In this document: piece by piece, positions 30,381 to 37,695 of the stretch | Layout: every line of letters begins with the position of its first letter | Numbering within the stretch: position 1 is the stretch's first letter | Source of the DNA: Gemmataceae bacterium | Lineage (GTDB): Bacteria; Planctomycetota; Planctomycetia; Gemmatales; Gemmataceae | Length of the DNA stretch: 42,889 bases | Assembly (NCBI GenBank): GCA_020847555.1 | Contig: JADLBT010000290.1 | Location: forward strand, 1 to 42,889 | Direction: 5' to 3' | Made by a program: the position numbers and the translations under genes | Notes under the pieces: generated by a model | What the model was told of the DNA's origin: nothing | Databases searched by the model: none | The model's input: only the letters and a program-made list of their open reading frames with translations

Positions 30381-32297
30381 ATGAAGCGGACGACGTGCGG
30401 GGTGTGGCTCGGGGGCTGCATGGCCGGGGTACTCCTGCCGGCGTTGCTCGCGGCGGACCCTCCCGAGAAAGGGAAGTATTTTCGGATCGCCGTGGTCGAT
30501 GAGCAGACCGGCCGTGGGGTGCCGCTGGTGGAACTCCGCACGACCCACAACGTCTGCCTGTACACCGACAGCAACGGCATCGCCGCCTTCCACGAGCCGG
30601 GACTGATGGGCCAGCCGGTCTACTTCGCCGTCAAGAGCCACGGATACGAGTTCCCGAAGGACGGCTTCGGCTTCCGCGGCAAGTCGCTGCTCGTCAAGGA
30701 GGGCGGTAGCGCCGAGCTGAAGGTCAAGCGCCTCAACATCGCCGAGCGCCTGTACCGGGTCACCGGCGGCGGCATCTATCGCGACAGCGTCCTGACCGGC
30801 GTGGCGGTGCCGCTGCGCCGCCCCGTGCTCAACGCCCAGGTACTCGGCCAGGACAGCGTCGTCAACGCCATCTACCGCGGCAAGATTTACTGGTTCTGGG
30901 GCGACACGAACAAGCCTTCGTACCCGCTCGGCAACTTCCACGTCCCGGGCGCCGTCTCCGACTTGCCCGGCAAGGGCGGCCTCGACCCGGCGCGTGGCGT
31001 CGCTCTCGCCTACTTCATCGACGCGAAAGGGTTTGCGAAGCCGACCGCGAAGCTGCCCGGCCCCGGGCCGACGTGGATCAACGGCCTGGTCGTGCTGCCG
31101 GACGGCAAGGGCGGCGAGCGCCTGTTCGCCGCCTACGCCCGCATCCGCAACTATCTGGAGGTGTACGAGCGCGGCCTGCTGGAGTTCGACGATGCACGCA
31201 AGCAGTTCGACAGGGTGGCGACGTTCGACCGGAATGCGCCGCTGCACCCGGACGGCCACCCGTTCGTGCGCACCGTGGACGGCACGGCCTACGTCTACTT
31301 CGCCAACCCGTATCCCCTGGTGCGCGTGCGCGCCGACCCGAAGGAACTCGCTCGTCCGGAGCGGTACGAGGCGTTCACCTGCCTGCGGGAAGGATCGGCG
31401 CTCGCCGATGCGAAGCTGGACCGCGGTCCGGACGGGCGGCTCCGCTACGGCTGGAAGCGCCGCACCGCCGCGGTCGGGCCGGCGGAACAGGCGAAGCTGA
31501 TCGCGGCCGGGCGCCTGAAGCGCGAAGAGATCCTGCTGCCGCTGCAGGATGCGGGCACCGGCAAGGCGGTGACGGCCCACGGGGGCTCGGTCTACTGGAA
31601 CCCGTACCGGCGGCGCTGGGTGATGATCGCGGTGGAGAGCCTCGGCACGTCGGTCCTTGGCGAGGTGTGGTACGCGGAGGCTGACACGCCGCTGGGGCCG
31701 TGGGCCTACGCCCGCAAGGTGGTGACGCACGATCGGTACAGCTTCTACAACCCCAAACAGCACCCGCTGTTCGACGGCGAGGGCGGGCGCGTGATCTTCT
31801 TCGAGGGGACGTACACGGCCGAGTTCTCGGGCACCAAGGAGCGCACGCCGCGCTACGACTACAACCCGGTCATGTACCGCCTCGACCTTGGCGACAAGCG
31901 CCTTGTCCTGCCCGTCCCGGTCTACCGCCTGCCCGGCGAGCGACTTGGTGTCCCGGCGCCCGGGGACGGAAAGAAGGAGGTGTCGGCGATCGCCTTCTTC
32001 GCCCCGGACCGCCCGGCGCGAGGGACTGTGCCGGTCTACGCGGACGCGAACGGGCGGCTGGTGGCGGGGCCGAATGCTGCGGCAGGAGGGAAGGGTGAGC
32101 CACACTTTCACGCGCTGCCGGCCGACGCCAAATCGCCCCCGCCGACGGTGCTGCCCCTGTACGAGAACGTGCCGGAGAAAGGCGGCCCGAGTCATTACTC
32201 CACGGCGGTCGCCGTACCGCCCGGCCACAACCGCTCGGCGCGGCCGGTCTGTCTGGTGTGGCGCAACCCGATGGGCGTGACGCTGCCGCGGGATTGA
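30381..32297 (+). CDS. Large secreted protein with N-terminal beta-sandwich and propeller-like body
   Basis: A 638-residue protein with a signal peptide (GVWLGGCMAGVLLPALLAAD). Residues about 33-115 look like a carboxypeptidase-regulatory/Ig-like domain (FRIAVVDEQTGRGVPLVELR, YTDSNGIAAFHEPGLMGQPV). The rest has glycosidase-like beta-propeller features: YRGKIYWFWGDTNKPSYPLG, PTWINGLVVLPDGKGGERLF, HPDGHPFVRTVDGTAYVYFA, GGSVYWNPYRRRWVMIAVES, GEVWYAEADTPLGPWAYARK and YNPKQHPLFDGEGGRVIFFE, the last resembling GH43/DUF4185-type enzymes. Function is unknown; a polysaccharide-binding or -cleaving role is likely from fold and neighbour. ATG 30381 has CGGAGG upstream. Confidence 0.8.
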   Translation: MKRTTCGVWLGGCMAGVLLPALLAADPPEKGKYFRIAVVDEQTGRGVPLVELRTTHNVCLYTDSNGIAAFHEPGLMGQPVYFAVKSHGYEFPKDGFGFRGKSLLVKEGGSAELKVKRLNIAERLYRVTGGGIYRDSVLTGVAVPLRRPVLNAQVLGQDSVVNAIYRGKIYWFWGDTNKPSYPLGNFHVPGAVSDLPGKGGLDPARGVALAYFIDAKGFAKPTAKLPGPGPTWINGLVVLPDGKGGERLFAAYARIRNYLEVYERGLLEFDDARKQFDRVATFDRNAPLHPDGHPFVRTVDGTAYVYFANPYPLVRVRADPKELARPERYEAFTCLREGSALADAKLDRGPDGRLRYGWKRRTAAVGPAEQAKLIAAGRLKREEILLPLQDAGTGKAVTAHGGSVYWNPYRRRWVMIAVESLGTSVLGEVWYAEADTPLGPWAYARKVVTHDRYSFYNPKQHPLFDGEGGRVIFFEGTYTAEFSGTKERTPRYDYNPVMYRLDLGDKRLVLPVPVYRLPGERLGVPAPGDGKKEVSAIAFFAPDRPARGTVPVYADANGRLVAGPNAAAGGKGEPHFHALPADAKSPPPTVLPLYENVPEKGGPSHYSTAVAVPPGHNRSARPVCLVWRNPMGVTLPRD

Positions 32298-32336
32298 GAG
32301 GTGAGCCGCTGACCAGCCCGGAGCGCCAGCGATGAC

Positions 32337-32660
32337 TCAGAACGGACCCGGGACGTCGGGGCGCTCGGCGACGGCGGCGTCCGCGGGCAGGAGGTCGTCG
32401 GGCAGCGGCGGCAACTCGTCGAGCGGCGGCATCGGCTCGGCGTGGCCGCCGGCACGTTCGACGCCTACCAGGTGGTCGGCCAGGTCCACGAAGAACTGGC
32501 GTCCCGCCTCCGCATCGCACGCTTCGCCGAACGCTGCCACGGCCGGACCCTCGCGCCGTTCCGGGGCGTCCTCGCGGAGTCCGTCGAGCCGGGCAAACCC
32601 CACGACAGTCCCCACCAGCGCTGCCAGGAATACGATCCGCAACGGTCCGGTACGGAACAT
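32337..32660 (-). CDS. Small membrane-anchored or exported acidic protein, function unknown
   Basis: A 107-residue protein starting at ATG 32660 with a perfect GGAGGGA upstream. The N-terminus is a single hydrophobic helix (LRIVFLAALVGTVVGFARL) usable as signal or anchor. The rest is acidic and Pro-rich at the end (PMPPLDELPPLPDDLLPADA). No family is recognised. It is divergent to htrA and convergent to the large secreted protein gene. The long frame upstream of the ATG is not supported by a ribosome site. Confidence 0.65.
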   Translation of the reverse strand: MFRTGPLRIVFLAALVGTVVGFARLDGLREDAPERREGPAVAAFGEACDAEAGRQFFVDLADHLVGVERAGGHAEPMPPLDELPPLPDDLLPADAAVAERPDVPGPF

Positions 32661-32878
32661 GCATGTCCCTCCAGGGCGGTCTGCCAGGCGGACGGGGCAG
32701 GACGGATTCGCCGCCGTCCCCTCGACAGGAGGTGGCAATAGCAGAAGACAGAGGTTTTTTCTACCTCGAAACGCCCCTGCACGGGCTGGGGCGGGCAGCG
32801 GCTGTAGCAGAGGCCAGGCGAGGAGCCTATCCTGAACTGAAACACCGACGTGTCCGCGATACCCTCGGAGAGCCGACC

Positions 32879-34033
32879 ATGTCATACTACCGTCCCCCCA
32901 CCGCGCCGCCCCGCCATTCGCTCGCGTCGTTCATCTTGCCCGTCCTGGTGCTGGTGGCGATCGCCCTCGTACTTGTCTGGCGCTTCTGGCCAGCCGACGA
33001 CAGCAGCATCAACCCCAATGCCGAACTGCGATCCATCAGCCCCGGCGGTAAACTGGCCGACGCCGAGAACGCCGCTATCGAGCTGTACAGGAACGCCGCC
33101 CCATCCGTCGTGAACGTCGCCAACCTCGCTCTCCTGCGCGACCGCTTCACCCTCAGCATCCGGCAGCTGGAGAAGGGGGTCGGGACCGGGCTCATCTGGG
33201 ACAAGCAGGGCCACATTGTCACCAACTACCACGTCATCCAGGGTGCGCAGGCGGTGCGCGTCACTCTGGCGAACCGTAAGGCCCTGCCCGCGAAGGTGGT
33301 GGCGTCCGACCCGAACATGGACCTGGCGGTGCTGTGGATCAAGGCCGACCCGGGCCAGCTGCAGCCCATCCCGCTCGGCGAGTCGAGCAAGCTCAAGGTC
33401 GGGCAGTGGGCGTTCGCGATCGGCAACCCGTTCGGGCTGGACCATTCGCTCGCGCCCGGGTTCGTCAGTGCCCTGGGACGCGAGATCGAGTCGGTTGGCG
33501 GCCGGCCGATCAAGAGCGTCATTCAGACGACGGCCCCGATCAACCCGGGCAACTCGGGCGGCCCGCTCCTGGACAGCTCCGGCCGACTGATCGGCGTGAA
33601 CACCGCCATCCTCAGTCCGTCCGGGGCGTGGGCCGGCATCGGCTTCGCCATCCCGGCGGACGACGTCAACCGGGTGGTAACGCACCTGATCCGCAAGGGG
33701 TGGAAGGGGCAGACAGCGTCGGCCGGGCTGGGGATCGAGGAGGTGCCCGACCAGGTCGCCCAGGGATGGGGTCTGACGCGGGGCGTGATGATCCTCAACG
33801 TCGTGCCCGAGGGGGCGGCGGCCAGGGCCGGGCTGCAGCCGACGCGCCGGACCGAGGAGGGCGTGCTCGCCGGGGACGTGATCCTGCAGATCGACGACAC
33901 CCCGATCAACACGAGCAAGGATCTGCACCGGGCGCTGGCGCGATACCGGCCCGGGGACCAGGTGACGCTGACCGTTTGGCGGAACGGGGAGAGGTTCCGG
34001 GTCCAGGCAACGCTGCAGGAAGCGACCCGGTGA
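32879..34033 (+). CDS. HtrA/DegP-type trypsin-like serine protease with one PDZ domain
   Basis: A 384-residue membrane-anchored periplasmic protease and quality-control factor. One N-terminal membrane helix (about 15-36, LASFILPVLVLVAIALVLVW) is followed by the protease domain with the full triad: His118 (HIVTNYHVIQG), Asp148 (ASDPNMDLAVLWI) and Ser226 (TTAPINPGNSGGPLLDSSGR). A single PDZ domain spans about 270-380 (GVMILNVVPEGAAARAGL, GDVILQIDDTPINTSKDLHR). Start ATG 32879 has CGGAGAG upstream. The single PDZ domain and the membrane anchor fit the DegS-like layout. Confidence 0.95.
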   Translation: MSYYRPPTAPPRHSLASFILPVLVLVAIALVLVWRFWPADDSSINPNAELRSISPGGKLADAENAAIELYRNAAPSVVNVANLALLRDRFTLSIRQLEKGVGTGLIWDKQGHIVTNYHVIQGAQAVRVTLANRKALPAKVVASDPNMDLAVLWIKADPGQLQPIPLGESSKLKVGQWAFAIGNPFGLDHSLAPGFVSALGREIESVGGRPIKSVIQTTAPINPGNSGGPLLDSSGRLIGVNTAILSPSGAWAGIGFAIPADDVNRVVTHLIRKGWKGQTASAGLGIEEVPDQVAQGWGLTRGVMILNVVPEGAAARAGLQPTRRTEEGVLAGDVILQIDDTPINTSKDLHRALARYRPGDQVTLTVWRNGERFRVQATLQEATR

Positions 34034-34086
34034 GCGGCGGCCGACGCGGCGATGATCCGGGCAGTGACAATGGGCTGTCCAAACCC

Positions 34087-34130
34087 GCAGCGTCAGCGCG
34101 GGTGGAGACAAGCACCCTTGTTGACGCTGC
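34087..34130. repeat. Decayed second copy of the AGCGTCAGCGCGGG palindrome
   Basis: GCAGCGTCA (34087-34095) pairs with TGACGCTGC (34122-34130), and an inner stem GGGTG/CACCC is possible. The shared string AGCGTCAGCGCGGGTxGAGAC ties it to the palindrome at 25764-25810. It lies between the htrA stop and a PDZ relic. Confidence 0.6.
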
Positions 34131-34337
34131 AGGTTGGTCCGTCGGCACCTCGGTCAGGCGAGCGGTGAAGGTCTTCGTTTCGTCTCCATGCTTGCTCTTC
34201 AGTTGCAACTCCTTGCCGGTCCCGGTCGCCTCCACAACCTCCCCCAGCGCCTCGTGGGTGGCGATTTCCTTGCTGCCCACCTTCAGAAGGATGTCGCCGT
34301 GCTTCAACCCGGCCTGCGCCGCCGGCCCGGACACGGA
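34131..34337 (-). pseudogene. PDZ-domain relic
   Basis: On the minus strand, VSGPAAQAGLKHGDILLKVG followed by SKEIATHEALGEVVEATGTG, KELQLKSKHGDETKTFTARL and TEVPTDQP matches the second half of a PDZ domain as found in secreted planctomycete proteases. The beginning of the domain and any catalytic domain are missing, and the flanks are repeat sequence. It is opposite in strand to the neighbouring htrA and does not look copied from its PDZ domain. It fills most of the 485-base space between htrA and the CDF gene. Confidence 0.55.
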
Positions 34338-34518
34338 GCGCCGCGAACGGTTGCAGGAGGTGCGGTCCGCGGGGCGCAGACCGAATCGCGGCACTCCACT
34401 TGCGGCTGGAAGAATCGACGGTGCAACGCCCATGTCAGGGCGTCCCGCAGCCCTGGCGCAGTGGCGGACTGGAGGAGGAGTGGGCCGGGCAGTAGCATGG
34501 ACGGAGGAGGAGAAGGGC

Positions 34519-35490
34519 ATGACGGCAAACCATCACCCGAACGACCATCAGGAGTCCCACGGACCCTCCGGGCACCGGCACGGCCGCCGCGGAACCGAGG
34601 GCAGTCGGCTGGCGTTCATTCTCGTGCTGGTCGTCGGCTACATGATCGCGGAGGTGGTCGGCGGACTGCTGACGAACTCGCTGGCCCTGCTGGCCGACGC
34701 CGGGCACATGCTCTCCGACGCGGCGGCGCTGGGACTGAGCCTGTTCGCCCTGTGGGTGGCGCGCCGGCCGCCGACCCCGCAGCGCACTTACGGCTACTAC
34801 CGGGCCGAGGTGCTGGCGGCCCTCGCCAACGGCGCGTCCCTGATCGCCATCTCGATCTACATCTTCGTCGAGGCCGCGTGGCGCCTGAGAGAACCGCCGG
34901 AAGTCCTCGGCGCCGGCATGGCGACGGTGGCGCTGGGCGGACTGGTCGTCAACCTGGTCGGCCTGTGGCTGCTCGGCGGCCACCACGTGGACAACCTGAA
35001 CGTCCGGGCGGCGTGGCTGCACCTGTTCGCCGACATGCTCGGGAGCGTGGCCGCCCTCGTGGCGGCTGGCCTGGTGTGGGCGCTCGGCTGGAACTGGGCC
35101 GACCCGGTCGCGTCGGCGGTGATCGGCCTCCTCGTCGTCCGGTCCGCGTGGGAACTGCTGAAGCAGGCAGTCGCTATCCTGATGGAGGGCGCGCCCGGGC
35201 ACATGGACGTGGACGCGGTCCGCGATGCGCTGGCCGGACTGCCGGGAGTGCGTGAGGTCCACGACCTGCACGTCTGGTCGATCACCACCGGGCTGGAGGC
35301 GCTGTCGGCCCATCTGGTCGTGGGCGCCGAATGCCCCGGCCCGCCGCTGCTGCACCAGGCGCGCGACACGCTGCGCGAGCGGTTTGGGATTGGCCACGTC
35401 ACCCTGCAGATCGAGCCGGAAGCGTTCCACGAGGGGCACACCCCGTTTTGCAATCCCGGGCTACCGGCGGCCGCCGGCCCGAATCCCTGA
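34519..35490 (+). CDS. Cation diffusion facilitator (CzcD/ZitB-type zinc or cobalt exporter)
   Basis: A 323-residue inner-membrane metal/proton antiporter. A His-rich N-terminus (HHPNDHQESHGPSGHRHGRR) precedes six membrane helices. Helix 2 has SLALLADAGHMLSDAAALGL with the H/D metal site, and helix 5 has AWLHLFADMLGSVAALVAAG with the matching HxxxD. A His pair in the loop between helices 4 and 5 (LGGHHVDNLN) is typical of CzcD-like members. The cytoplasmic C-terminal domain is GVREVHDLHVWSITTGLEAL, VSAHLVV-like and ERFGIGHVTLQIEP. Start ATG 34519 has GGAGGAGAAGGG upstream. It is followed by an S41 peptidase gene after 19 bases, so the two are probably co-transcribed. Confidence 0.95.
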   Translation: MTANHHPNDHQESHGPSGHRHGRRGTEGSRLAFILVLVVGYMIAEVVGGLLTNSLALLADAGHMLSDAAALGLSLFALWVARRPPTPQRTYGYYRAEVLAALANGASLIAISIYIFVEAAWRLREPPEVLGAGMATVALGGLVVNLVGLWLLGGHHVDNLNVRAAWLHLFADMLGSVAALVAAGLVWALGWNWADPVASAVIGLLVVRSAWELLKQAVAILMEGAPGHMDVDAVRDALAGLPGVREVHDLHVWSITTGLEALSAHLVVGAECPGPPLLHQARDTLRERFGIGHVTLQIEPEAFHEGHTPFCNPGLPAAAGPNP

Positions 35491-35509
35491 CGTCCTCTGA
35501 GGAACCACC

Positions 35510-36754
35510 ATGAACGGAGAACAGACCCCGTGGGGTCGGTCGCTCGGCATCGTCGTGCTGCTGGTGGGCGCGTTCGCCGCGGGCGGGATGGCGGAGCGCC
35601 TCGGCCTCTTGCCCGGCAGCGCCAGTGAGCCCGCTGACGCCGAGGCGGTCTTCAAGCCGTTCTGGCAGGCGTGGCGTCTGGCTCGCCATTCCTACGTCGA
35701 GCGGGATGCGGCCGATCCGATCAAGATGACACGCGGGGCGATCCGCGGCATGCTCGCCTCGCTCGGAGACGTCGGTCACACCGGCTACCTCAGCCCGGAG
35801 GAGTACCGCGAACTCAAAGAGGGGCTGGAGGGCGAGTTCGAGGGCATCGGCGCCCACGTGACGATGCGCCAGAGGCGGCCGACCATCATGCAGGTCATTC
35901 CCGATTCGCCGGCCCAGGAGGCGGGCCTGAAAGCGGGCGACGTGATCCTGGAGGTGGACGGTAAGTCCGTCGCCGACCTGCCGCTCGAACGGGTCGTGCA
36001 GAAGGTGCGCGGCCCGGCCGGCACCCAGGTCAAGCTCCTCATCGCCCGCGAGGGGGTGTCGAAGGCGCTGACGGTCCCGATCACGCGCCGCCGGGTGGAC
36101 CTGCCGAGCGTGACGTGGCAGCGCCTGGAAGGCAAACCCATCGGCCACGTCGCCATCCGCACCTTCGGGCGCCAGGCGGACGAGCAGCTGCGCGCCGCCG
36201 TGGAGCAACTTCGCCAGCGGGGGGTAAAGGGGCTGATCCTCGATCTGCGCGGCAACCCGGGCGGGCTGAAGGAGCAGGCGGTGGCCGTCTCCAGCGAGTT
36301 CCTCAAGAGCGGCAACGTCTTCCTGGAACAGGACGCCGAGGGCAACCGGACGCCGGTCCCGGTCCGTCCGGGCGGGACGATCACGGATCTGCCGCTGATC
36401 GTGCTGATCGACGAGGGGACGGCCAGCTCGGCGGAGATCCTCGCCGGCGCCATCCAGGATCACAAGCGCGGCCAACTGGTGGGGACACGCACCTTCGGCA
36501 CCGGCACCGTACTCCAGCCATTCCGCCTGAGCGACGGGTCGGCGGTCCTGCTGGCCGTCCGGCAGTGGCTGACGCCCAACGGGCGGAAGATCTGGCACGA
36601 GGGGATCACGCCCGACGTCGTGGTTCCGCTGCCGGAGAACGCCACCGTCCTGCTGCCGGTGAATGGCGGCGAACTGAGCGCGGCCGCGCTGGCCCGGAGC
36701 GACGACGCGCAGTTCCGCAAGGCGCTGGAGATTCTCGAAGCCCAGCTGCGTTGA
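35510..36754 (+). CDS. S41 C-terminal processing peptidase homologue lacking the catalytic lysine
   Basis: A 414-residue CtpA/Prc relative. An N-terminal membrane anchor (LGIVVLLVGAFAAGGMAERL) is followed by a short helical cap, a PDZ domain at about 105-195 (GIGAHVTMRQRRPTIMQVIP, QEAGLKAGDVILEVDGKSVA), and the S41 core with GLILDLRGNPGGLKEQAVAV and LIDEGTASSAEILAGAIQDH (nucleophile Ser306). In the segment that normally reads TFGKGxVQ with the catalytic Lys, it has VGTRTFGTGTVLQPFRL, so Lys is replaced by Thr331. LLAVRQWLTPNGRKIWHEGI follows. It may use another base, be a regulatory non-protease, or belong to a variant subfamily. It is coupled to the metal exporter upstream. Confidence 0.9.
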   Translation: MNGEQTPWGRSLGIVVLLVGAFAAGGMAERLGLLPGSASEPADAEAVFKPFWQAWRLARHSYVERDAADPIKMTRGAIRGMLASLGDVGHTGYLSPEEYRELKEGLEGEFEGIGAHVTMRQRRPTIMQVIPDSPAQEAGLKAGDVILEVDGKSVADLPLERVVQKVRGPAGTQVKLLIAREGVSKALTVPITRRRVDLPSVTWQRLEGKPIGHVAIRTFGRQADEQLRAAVEQLRQRGVKGLILDLRGNPGGLKEQAVAVSSEFLKSGNVFLEQDAEGNRTPVPVRPGGTITDLPLIVLIDEGTASSAEILAGAIQDHKRGQLVGTRTFGTGTVLQPFRLSDGSAVLLAVRQWLTPNGRKIWHEGITPDVVVPLPENATVLLPVNGGELSAAALARSDDAQFRKALEILEAQLR

Positions 36755-36766
36755 CGGCCGCGCCTC

Positions 36767-36795
36767 AAGGCCCACGGAGCGTCGCCCGTGGACCC
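36767..36795. repeat. Decayed single-hairpin repeat, copy J
   Basis: TCAAGGCCCACGGAGCG followed by TCGCCCGTGGACC, a worn copy of the single-hairpin form, between the stops of the convergent S41 gene and fhcC. The remaining 65 bases to 36861 show nothing else. Confidence 0.6.
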
Positions 36796-36861
36796 AGATT
36801 AAGACCGGGGGACGACTTCGGCAGAAGGCACGGGAAAGGTCAGCGAAGGGGATGAACGCGC

Positions 36862-37695
36862 TCAGGTCGATGCCTGGGCGCTGTGCTGCTGCCAGACGAG
36901 GATCTCCCCCTTCCCAGGAACCGAGGTGTCGCCGGTGTAACGCCGGTACGCCCCCTCTCGTGGCGACGTGGGGATGGCGAACCCAGACGACTGGAGAGAT
37001 CCGGCATAGAGATTCAGGAACACCGGGTTGTACGTGCAGGCGTAGGAGAAGGTCGGCAGCAGCCGGAGCGGCGTCAGGGAGACGATCGTCCCGCGGACCA
37101 TCCACGCGCCCGTGCGGATCTCCGCTCCCCCCAGCAGAGCAATGGTCCCCCCCTTCCTCTGCAGGCCGGCGAAGTCCCGGACCGGCCCCTTGATCGCGAT
37201 GACCCCGCGGCGCATGCGCATTCCGATCTCGATGCCCGCCGAGCCTTCCACCAGGACCGTCCCCCCCTTCATCCCGGTCAAGCTCCCCCGGTAGGCCGCT
37301 CCGATCTGTCCGCCGGCGTTGCCGCGGACGCGGATGAGGCCGTCCTTCATCTCGGCGCCGACCCAGTCCGAGGCGTTGCCCACAACCTCGATCGCCCCGC
37401 CCTTCATGTAGGCTCCGAGGTGCATGCCGGCGTTACCGTCCACCGTGATTCGCCCCCGGGTCATTCCCCGCCCGATCCACTTGACCCGGCCCGCATCCCC
37501 GCGGATGAGTAACTCCTCACTGCCGTCGCCTTCCACCGCGAAGAAGTCGTCCAGCCGCAGCTGCCGCTTGCCCAGGAAGACGGGCAGGGCTCGTACTTGC
37601 TCGTGCCGCAGCGGCGCGACCACGTCCGGCGAGAGAACCTCGGCTTCCAGCGGGACGTGCGGGCGTTCCTTGAGAGTGAGGCGTATAGGGGTCAT
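36862..37695 (-). CDS. fhcC: Formylmethanofuran dehydrogenase / formyltransferase-hydrolase complex subunit C
   Basis: A 277-residue subunit with a long parallel beta-helix built from GxxxGxxMxxGxIxxxGxxG repeats: GMTRGRITVDGNAGMHLGAY, MKGGAIEVVGNASDWVGAEM, KDGLIRVRGNAGGQIGAAYR, MKGGTVLVEGSAGIEIGMRM, RRGVIAIKGPVRDFAGLQRK and ending GTIVSLTPLRLLPTFSYACT. This matches FwdC/FhcC, which scaffolds the complex. It starts at ATG 37695 overlapping the fhcA stop (ATGA), and is the last gene of the operon. Confidence 0.95.
   Translation of the reverse strand: MTPIRLTLKERPHVPLEAEVLSPDVVAPLRHEQVRALPVFLGKRQLRLDDFFAVEGDGSEELLIRGDAGRVKWIGRGMTRGRITVDGNAGMHLGAYMKGGAIEVVGNASDWVGAEMKDGLIRVRGNAGGQIGAAYRGSLTGMKGGTVLVEGSAGIEIGMRMRRGVIAIKGPVRDFAGLQRKGGTIALLGGAEIRTGAWMVRGTIVSLTPLRLLPTFSYACTYNPVFLNLYAGSLQSSGFAIPTSPREGAYRRYTGDTSVPGKGEILVWQQHSAQAST

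Noticed and set aside
30288..32228. Open minus-strand frame of about 650 codons upstream of the esterase gene
   Set aside because: It is antisense to the plus-strand secreted protein, Arg/Val-rich without motifs, a GC-rich shadow frame.
33906..34130. C-terminal continuation of the PDZ relic frame antisense to htrA
   Set aside because: The residues after the PDZ part are repeat and antisense sequence with no motif.
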